This document shows, one piece after another, positions 60,401-64,000 of a DNA stretch of 64,000 nucleotides. The position numbers and the translations under genes were made by a program. Where the stretch lies: NCBI GenBank assembly GCA_017165825.1, contig CM029378.1:20964282-21028281 (forward strand), read 5' to 3'. How positions within the stretch are numbered: position 1 is the first letter of the stretch; each line of letters opens with the position of its first letter. The DNA comes from Hepsetus odoe. Taxonomy: Eukaryota; Chordata; Actinopteri; Characiformes; Hepsetidae. The notes below the pieces were generated by a model. That model was given only the letters and a program-made list of their open reading frames with translations, was not told the DNA's origin and searched no databases.

Positions 60401-63009
60401 ACCGCAGCATTCACCTGTGGCATGGAGGCTCTTTCGGTCAGCTGCTGGTAGAGTCCTGTCAGCAACTCCTCCTGTTCTGCAAACCGAACATTTCTGCAGC
60501 TGATCTGCTCACCTCCGAGGTGGGACTGGATTGTCCTCACCTCTCTGCGCCACACGGCCCGATCCCTCACCGGCTCCTCTCTGACTGACTTCTGCAAGCA
60601 CATCGCAGCATGTTTACACCTCTGACACCTCTGTCCTTGTTGAAGTCCCGGTCTCCACCTTCCGAACCTCCTCTGACGACCACCTGTTGCTCAGCGTGGC
60701 CTCTTGTAGACAGATCCCCGCTGGTGCACTCTCCCAGCAGCCTAAATAATGACAGCAGCTTTGTTCATAGCATTAACATTTTTTCGCACTAAACCTCTAA
60801 AAGCAGCCTGGATGCGTATCACTGACTTTCTCAACACCTGGAATCTTTCATGTTCACTTTTGCCCCTGATGTAGGACCTATAATATCTTTGAATGAAGAT
60901 GGCTGACCTCCTTATGGCCTGGTACTTTACTACCTCCCTGTGTCCTCTGAACGCAGCCTGAATCAGGGAAGCTGCCTGATGGGCAGGATCACCGCCTTTC
61001 TGACCCTTTGACCTCTGAAGCAGGCTTGCAGGAACATTGCAGCGGAGCGCAATTTCAAAAATTCCTCTCTCTGTTTTCTGGCTTCACATGTGGAACGATA
61101 CCTCAGCTGAGTTGCAACAACAGTCTGTTTGATGTATAAGTATCGTGCTCGAGCACAGTGCGCCCTGTAAGCACTTTGTATCGCGGTTGCAGCCTGGTGC
61201 TTCAGTTTCAGAGTCTGTCTGGCATATTTTTAATGATCTTCATCATGCTTTTTCTTCAGCAGTGAAGTCTTGTGTGGTGAGCATGCATAGATGCCATGTC
61301 GGTTGAGTAAATTATTTCTTGTTTTACTTGAAAAAAACAAGTAAAAGCTTTGTGAAGCTCTCCACAACTGAAGCTCTCCATGAGTGGTCATTGTCTCATG
61401 GTCAACTCTTCTGACTATTCTTTTGACTCCTCTGTCAGAAATCTGGTTGGTTTATGGTGAAATGATGGTGAAATTCTTTCCACTTGTGGATTATGGTCCC
61501 AACGGTGCTCAATTGAACATTCAAAAGCTTGGAAATGCATCTGTGACCAATGCTATCAGTATGTTTAGCAACAATAAGGTTGTAAAGGTCTTGAGAGAGT
61601 ACTTTACCCATCACAAGTTCTTTATGTGATACCTGTTTATAGGCCATCAATTAGGACTAAACCAGTTGATATTAATTTGCAATGAAAGGGGGCAGGATTG
61701 CTTTCTTATTACTGACGGATTTCAGCTGGTTTCTTGGCTTTGGATGCCTTTTTGCACCTCCTTTTCTTTGTGTCCAATACTTATTCCCTGTATCATTCCA
61801 CTTTACTAGACACAACTTAATTTATGAACATATTTGTTTTGATTTCTTTGTATATGTGGATTACTTGGGTTGTTAATGACATCTGGTGTAAATGTCAATA
61901 GCCCCATTAAAATAAATTTACTGAGTAAACACTTATATTCCCCGCTGTACATGATTTCTCATAAATCAACTTGCTTTATTTTTTTTAGGATACTCTGTTA
62001 CCGAGGAGAAGAAATTATTGGACAGAAAAGAGTACACCGTGGTCACAGGAGCTCCCAGAGATGAATCTAGAGGGTCAGTCACTCTAGCAAGGAAAGGGAA
62101 ATCCCAGCTTGAAATCAAGGTTACAATTCCAGGGGAGCAAGTGGGATCATACTTTGGGAGCAGCATAGCAGTGACAGACCTCAACAATGATGAGTAGGTC
62201 ATGTTCCCTATTTTAGCCCTAACTTTATTCACTGTTGATTCACAGGTTCACAAAAATTAAAACTATGCATTTCTTTTTAAAATATACCTTTGAAACTGTC
62301 AGATCATAAGCAAAAGCTATTCTTACTGGTGTAAAAACATGCCAAACACTTACTGAATATCTGATTTATTTTAACACTTTGAATATCTTTTTTACTTAAA
62401 CTTTGATCATAGATGCCTCTGAGAATTTCCCTAAAAAGGCAAAGCATCTTAGTCTTTAAACAGGCAAAACAGACTAAGTCTGTTGCTTTGAATGATGAAG
62501 CCTGTTTTCCTGTGACTCATCATTCCAAACATTATTTTATTATCTCCTTTAAGGTGAGCTCCAAAGCAGACATAAGCATCTTTCCTCATTTATCCAAATG
62601 ACACTAAGCACTTGTATGCTTCATCTATGTCTGCTTTCATAGACACCTGTGATTCACAATGCCCACATCAATTTGTCAGCAAGTTGCAGACTGAATGCTT
62701 TTCTATGACCGGTTGCTTCTCGTTCTCCAAAAAATCGGAAATGCTTTGTGGTGAAGAAAGAGAAATAAAATCTAGTGAAGCCTACCTTTGCTCTATCTTT
62801 TTTTGATCCCTTCTTTAGCTGGAATGATCTTATCATTGGAGCGCCGTTCTTTTTTGATCGGAACAAGGAGCAAGGTGGAGCAGTATATGTCTTCATGAAT
62901 GAGAATGGATCTTTTGGGAACAAAAGGGTGGTCCTAAAAGGCTTCAAGGGTTCAGCATTTGGATTAGCTGTTGCAGCTATAGGAGACGTGAATCAGGATG
63001 GATTCCAAG
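34630..63009 (+). CDS. itga3: itga3, integrin alpha-3 (coding exons 1-7, partial)
   Basis: Alpha subunit of the laminin receptor alpha3beta1, a type I membrane glycoprotein of the basal epithelial surface. Exons: 34630-34802, 53965-54092, 56686-56768, 57060-57309, 57747-57845, 61989-62193 and 62819-63009. All junctions are GT-AG and in phase, giving 376 residues. The start ATG is in good context (AAACATGG) and opens a signal peptide (LWLFVIFAVYPGFGF), with maturation expected before FNIDVRF. Beta-propeller repeats follow. SFFGFSVA and LLAGAPREK are blade 1; IEDMWLGVTVA, QRRMVGKC, VRGNDL and DDWQ match integrin alpha-3 rather than alpha-6 or alpha-7. Later come VVTGAPRDE, GSYFGSSIAV, DLNNDDWNDLIIGAP (a calcium-binding loop) and GSAFGLAVAAIGDVNQDGFQ. 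The remaining propeller, thigh, calf, membrane and cytoplasmic regions lie right of the window. Position next to dlx3 agrees with human ITGA3. Intron 1 is 19 kb and intron 5 is swollen by nested transposons. Confidence 0.95.
37765..37842 (-). mobile_element. LINE fragment
   Basis: GCTGGTACCTGTCTGTCACAG and CCAACCTGCCTGCACTCTCTTC match the corresponding part of the LINE at 16833-17690 (about 17280-17350). Confidence 0.65.
38012..38080. repeat. short inverted repeat (28-bp arms, 13-bp loop)
   Basis: The left arm ACCCACGCAAGTACTTTTCA (continuing to 38039) pairs with 38053-38080 with one G-T-type mismatch. It lies alone in itga3 intron 1. Confidence 0.9.
38670..38698. repeat. (CA)n microsatellite
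   Basis: About 14 CA units preceded by a C-run. Confidence 0.9.
38950..39164 (-). mobile_element. tRNA-derived SINE (CTCTGGATAAGAGCGTCTGC family)
   Basis: Near-complete reverse copy, from the GTAAATGT-like tail and GCAGACGCTCTTATCCAGAG to GACCACCGCTACCC (A box). Confidence 0.88.
40096..40346 (-). mobile_element. tRNA-derived SINE (TTTCACTTTCAGTG family)
   Basis: Complete reverse copy from GAAAGTGAAAGTCACAACCC and TTGTCATTGCGAGGTCACAG to CTAACCACTAGGCCACCGCT. Confidence 0.88.
40347..40513 (-). mobile_element. SINE body, partial duplicate
   Basis: Starts at GGACCTCTGCATTTAACCC and repeats the preceding SINE to CACTAGGCCAAAG. It lacks the tail and probably arose by unequal crossing-over within the array. 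Confidence 0.85.
40700..41024 (-). mobile_element. SINE with LINE-like insert in its tail
   Basis: The same SINE as at 40096, but between the tail (CACAGCACACGTGA) and the body lies TTATTATCCCACGAATGGGA. This motif is also the terminus of the LINE at 32122. Confidence 0.8.
42286..42441 (-). mobile_element. degraded SINE
   Basis: CCTTGCTCAAGGGTACCTCA, GGGATTTGAACCCAGAACC and GCTTAACCACTGG on the reverse of the family head. Confidence 0.75.
48072..48216 (-). mobile_element. degraded SINE
   Basis: CAGGGGGCAGCTACTTTAAG, ATTTGAACCCACAACCTTCC and ACACCCTAACCAGGCCA. Same family as 40096. Confidence 0.75.
49122..49342 (-). mobile_element. tRNA-derived SINE (TTTCACTTTCAGTG family)
   Basis: Complete reverse copy: CACTGAAAGTGAAAGTAACA, CAGCTATTGAAAGCGCCCGG, GGGTTCGAACCCCCGATC and CTAACCACTAGGCC. 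Confidence 0.88.
49863..50765 (-). mobile_element. LINE 3' end, interrupted by a SINE
   Basis: The 3' terminus (GGCTGCTCCTGTTAGGGGTTG) and the following CTCACCACTTCCATAAACC, CCAACCTGTATCGCATAGCT and CCTGCCTGCACTTTCTTCT match the family at 16833 and 25622. A SINE at 50308-50492 splits it. No open frame remains. Confidence 0.78.
50308..50492 (+). mobile_element. tRNA-derived SINE nested in LINE
   Basis: GTGGTGGCCTAGTGGTCAGG head, GGTTTGAATCCC B box, and GTTTCACAATGACAAGAATT tail. Confidence 0.86.
53053..53221 (-). mobile_element. tRNA-derived SINE (AGAGCGACTT family), tail-deleted
   Basis: CAGAGCGACTTCCATGTCC, GGAGCAACACAGGGTTAAG, GGGATTCGAACC and ACTACACCACCACCCT on the reverse strand. A piece of the tail before the CAGAGCG motif is missing. 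Confidence 0.82.
55377..55512. mobile_element. hAT-like MITE, partial copy
   Basis: Starts CAGGGGTCACCAACATGG and shares CCTGTTCTAAAAATAGTACA and ACATGAAGTTTAGGTAAC with the copy at 55582. The right end is missing. Confidence 0.7.
55582..55863. mobile_element. hAT-like MITE, complete, with 8-bp target duplication
   Basis: Left end CAGGAGTCATCAGCATC; right end GGTTGGTCACCCCTG, the reverse complement of the hAT-type CAGGGGTGACCAACC. Flanked by CTCTAGCA (55574-55581) and CTCTAGTA (55864-55871), an 8-bp duplication with one change. Non-coding. Confidence 0.85.
56769..57059 (+). other. itga3: itga3 intron 3
   Basis: Short phase-0 intron (CTG|GTAAAC ... TTAACAG|GC). No repeat recognised. Confidence 0.9.
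57310..57746 (+). other. itga3: itga3 intron 4
   Basis: Phase-1 intron with two T-runs at 57430-57464. Short open frames inside are not protein-like. Confidence 0.9.
58457..58883 (-). pseudogene. Tc1 transposase, C-terminal part
   Basis: With frameshifts it reads GRISEEMYQGILEKNLLPS, FQQDDDPKHT, then a WPSQSPNFNSIEDLW-like motif and stops at 58457-58459. The QDDD and IED acidic residues are kept. It belongs to the N-terminal piece at 61435-61650. Confidence 0.78.
58884..59237 (-). mobile_element. LTR of a retrotransposon (Gypsy-like), about 354 bp
   Basis: On the minus strand the unit begins TGTCACGTGTGGGGTGG (59237) and ends CACCGTTACA (58884), so it has the TG...CA form. A TATTTAAG box (59125-59135) and a TATAAAA motif (about 58943-58949) lie inside. 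A 13-15 base polypurine tract (G-run plus GGTTC, 59238-59252) sits immediately before its 5' end. That tract marks it as the 3' LTR of an element lying to its right. A related LTR end occurs at 63943. Confidence 0.78.
59406..60603 (-). pseudogene. coiled-coil/basic open frame inside the LTR element
   Basis: Two frames, one stop and one frameshift separate the pieces. 60603-60346 includes FAEQEELLTGLYQQLTERAS. 60410-59406 is one frame broken only by a TAG at about 59922. Its first half is a strong coiled coil (KLEAKIATMEEQLHQSRAEL, ALQADLREARDEASKLTKLE). Its second half is basic and Ser-rich (MTKKRKKAKDTSKNQFREM), ending in GFPSPPPAA. I do not recognise the family. It could be an LTR-element Gag-like or accessory protein, or captured host sequence. 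Proximity to the LTR and polypurine tract places it at the 3' end of the element's internal region. Confidence 0.6.
60740..61225 (-). pseudogene. decayed IQ-motif array, ASPM-like
   Basis: Reading the minus strand from about 61225 down, with one frameshift near 60970 and a stop in the last repeat, gives successive IQ motifs. These are AATAIQSAYRAHCARARYLY, then FLKLRSAAMFLQACFRGQRV, AASLIQAAFRGHREVVKYQ, SAIFIQRYYRSYIRGK and VIRIQAAFRGLVRKN. The alternating 23/27-residue spacing and the AA-x-x-IQ-x-x-(F/Y)R pattern are those of the ASPM (abnormal spindle) calmodulin-binding array, not of myosin necks. It directly abuts Tc1 transposase codons (LLKKKHDEDH). No ASPM gene is expected here, so this is a displaced copy. 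Confidence 0.65.
61435..61650 (-). pseudogene. Tc1 transposase, N-terminal DNA-binding part
   Basis: KVLSQDLYNLIVAKHTDSIG and RCISKLLNVQLSTVGTIIHK match the first helix-turn-helix of fish Tc1-like transposases. It continues, with breaks, to NRHGIYACSPHKTSLLKKKH at about 61255, where the homology ends. Confidence 0.82.
62194..62818 (+). other. itga3: itga3 intron 6
   Basis: Phase-2 intron (GATGA|GTAGGT ... TTCTTTAG|CTGG). No repeat recognised. Confidence 0.9.
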
Positions 63010-63267
63010 GTGCATTTTTAATATTTATTTGATTATAGTTTGTGAATTTATAGTTTTTAAATTATGATTATACTCTGGTAGTTTCAGATTTTGAGGTTTT
63101 TTTTTTTTTTGGGGTATAAAAAAAAAGATGTATTTTGCCCCTTATCGATTTCCTCTATTTTTGTTTATATAGCATAATACAAAAGACATTCTAAATAAAC
63201 ACAAAATACAGTATCTAAATGATTGTGTGATTAATTTAACAATAATTCCAACACCTGTATCATCCAT

Positions 63268-63659
63268 GTGAAAAAGTAATTACCCCTACAATCACTCAGT
63301 CACTCAAAGGGCCATAATTAAGTGAAAAAGGGTTCAACTACACTAGCCACAGCCAAAACTGATTAAAGATGAACATATAAACGTCAAAAGAACATGATGA
63401 CCACAGTTAAAAATGATAGTTGTAGTCTAATGTAGAAATGCTTTGTCTCTCATTACTGAGGGAAAGATGAATTCTGCTCTCTACCTAAAACTAATAAAGG
63501 AGTCTGTCCTGACCTGAACCCAACTTAGCTTTGCTTCAAAATTGACTGTATTAAAACAATTTTGGAAAGAAGAGTGGGCCAACATTTCAGTGGTTGTAGT
63601 GGTTGTTACTAAGTTTGGCACCACCAAGTATTAAGTTTAGGGGGCAATTAATTTTTCAG
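63268..63659. mobile_element. MITE with GTAATTACCCC-type ends
   Basis: The left end GTGAAAAAGTAATTACCCCT pairs with the right end AGGGGGCAATTAATTTTTCA. Internal sequence (CCTGACCTGAACCCAACTTA, GAGTGGGCCAACATTTCAG) resembles remnants of a Tc1 transposase region. Non-coding. Confidence 0.6.
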
Positions 63660-63942
63660 AAGAGTAGTCTAGGTTTGGTGAGTGTCTATGCTTTGAAAAA
63701 TCAAAAGATCATTTAACAACTATTAGCTGTGATTACTCAGGTTATTTTTTTATATTATATACAAATTTTTGACAAATTTTATGATTAAACAAAAATAAGG
63801 GAACTTGAAATATTGAAAAAAATATTTTGTTGCACACCACTGTTTCTGTGAAAAACACAAGTGTCCTTCGAAGGCTGGAGAAACTGACCGTAGCCAAACA
63901 CAATTAATTGGCCTCCCCCTACCTATCAGTTTGAAAAGGACC

Positions 63943-64000
63943 TGTAACAGTGGTGGGGAGTGGGAAGGACGTCAGCGCTGACCCAGTAATCCGGAACGTA
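63943..64000 (-). mobile_element. LTR end (same family as 58884), cut by window edge
   Basis: TGTAACAGTGGTGGGGAGTG, GGAAGGACGTCAG and AATCCGGAAC align with the terminus at 58884 (TGTAACGGTGGCGGGGTACC, GAAGGACGCCAG, AGTTCGGAAC). It has the same orientation but is clearly diverged. Confidence 0.7.

Larger units (their letters stand above)
58344..61882 (-). mobile_element. Tc1-like transposon carrying a large internal replacement
   Basis: The long imperfect inverted ends match over about 90 bases. CCACACATACAAAGAAATAA and ACAGGGAATAAGTATTGAAC on the left pair with TTTCTTTGTATATGTGGATT and TCCAATACTTATTCCCTGTA on the right. Transposase pieces lie inside both ends on the minus strand: the helix-turn-helix part at 61650-61435 and the C-terminal catalytic part at 58883-58457. 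The middle of the transposase is absent, and foreign sequence (58884 to about 61225) occupies the gap. Confidence 0.85.
57846..61988 (+). other. itga3: itga3 intron 5, site of nested transposons
   Basis: Phase-1 intron of 4.1 kb, of which about 3.5 kb is the Tc1/LTR mosaic. Outside it (57846-58343 and 61883-61988) nothing further is recognised. Confidence 0.9.
63010..64000 (+). other. itga3: itga3 intron 7 (5' part)
   Basis: Begins CAAG|GTGCAT. It holds a MITE-like unit and the start of an LTR. The rest is AT-rich with no recognised element. The next exon is beyond the window. Confidence 0.85.

Noticed and set aside
60740..61225. Myosin neck or IQGAP origin for the IQ array
   Set aside because: Spacing alternates near 23 and 27 residues with AA-x-x-IQ starts and no IQ-x-x-x-RG-x-x-x-R light-chain consensus series as in myosin; ASPM fits better, though only a database search would settle it.
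1..64000. CRISPR array, operon or prokaryotic mobile system
   Set aside because: No regularly spaced direct repeats, no ribosome-binding-site-led gene runs; introns, SINEs and LINEs show vertebrate nuclear DNA.

Overview
The window is vertebrate nuclear DNA, almost certainly from a ray-finned (teleost) fish. It has split homeobox and integrin genes with GT-AG introns, tRNA-derived fish SINEs, many Tc1/mariner, hAT-like and LINE remnants, and long dinucleotide repeats. The gene order is dlx4 (+, 3' end only), dlx3 (-, complete coding region), then itga3 (+, first seven coding exons). This matches the DLX4-DLX3-ITGA3 neighbourhood on human chromosome 17. It excludes the parallel dlx1-dlx2-itga6 locus, because the protein sequences are of the Dlx3, Dlx4 and integrin alpha-3 type. 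Whether this is the teleost 'a' or 'b' duplicate cannot be settled from the window; the gene symbols are given without a suffix.

Layout. 1-735 is the last intron and last coding exon of dlx4. 736-8908 is the intergenic spacer of the convergent dlx4/dlx3 pair, where shared Dlx enhancers would be expected. 8909-11278 is dlx3 (three coding exons, 264 residues), with a CCAAT/TATA-like promoter at about 11487-11524. About 11.5-34.4 kb is a gene-free interval full of SINEs, MITEs, a LINE with a Tc1 copy nested in it (25.6-28.5 kb) and a second LINE 3' end (32.1-32.95 kb). itga3 starts at 34630. Its first intron is 19 kb and holds SINEs, a 600-bp tandem duplication and a short perfect foldback. Exons 2-7 lie at 53965-63009, in phase throughout, and encode 376 residues of signal peptide and beta-propeller; the gene runs out of the right edge.

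The most unusual structure is in itga3 intron 5 (57846-61988). A Tc1-like transposon (58344-61882) has lost the middle of its transposase. In its place is about 2.3 kb consisting of one LTR with an adjacent polypurine tract, a decayed coiled-coil/basic open frame, and a decayed array of IQ motifs resembling the spindle protein ASPM. No second LTR lies on the other side, though a related LTR begins at 63943 and continues past the window end. This looks like a retroelement that carried host coding sequence, or a mosaic built by successive insertions. It is the best candidate here for something undescribed.

dlx3 and dlx4 encode homeodomain transcription factors used in branchial arch, otic/olfactory placode, fin-fold and epidermal development. 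itga3 encodes the laminin-binding alpha-3 subunit of integrin alpha3beta1. The neighbourhood is an old syntenic block rather than a functional operon.
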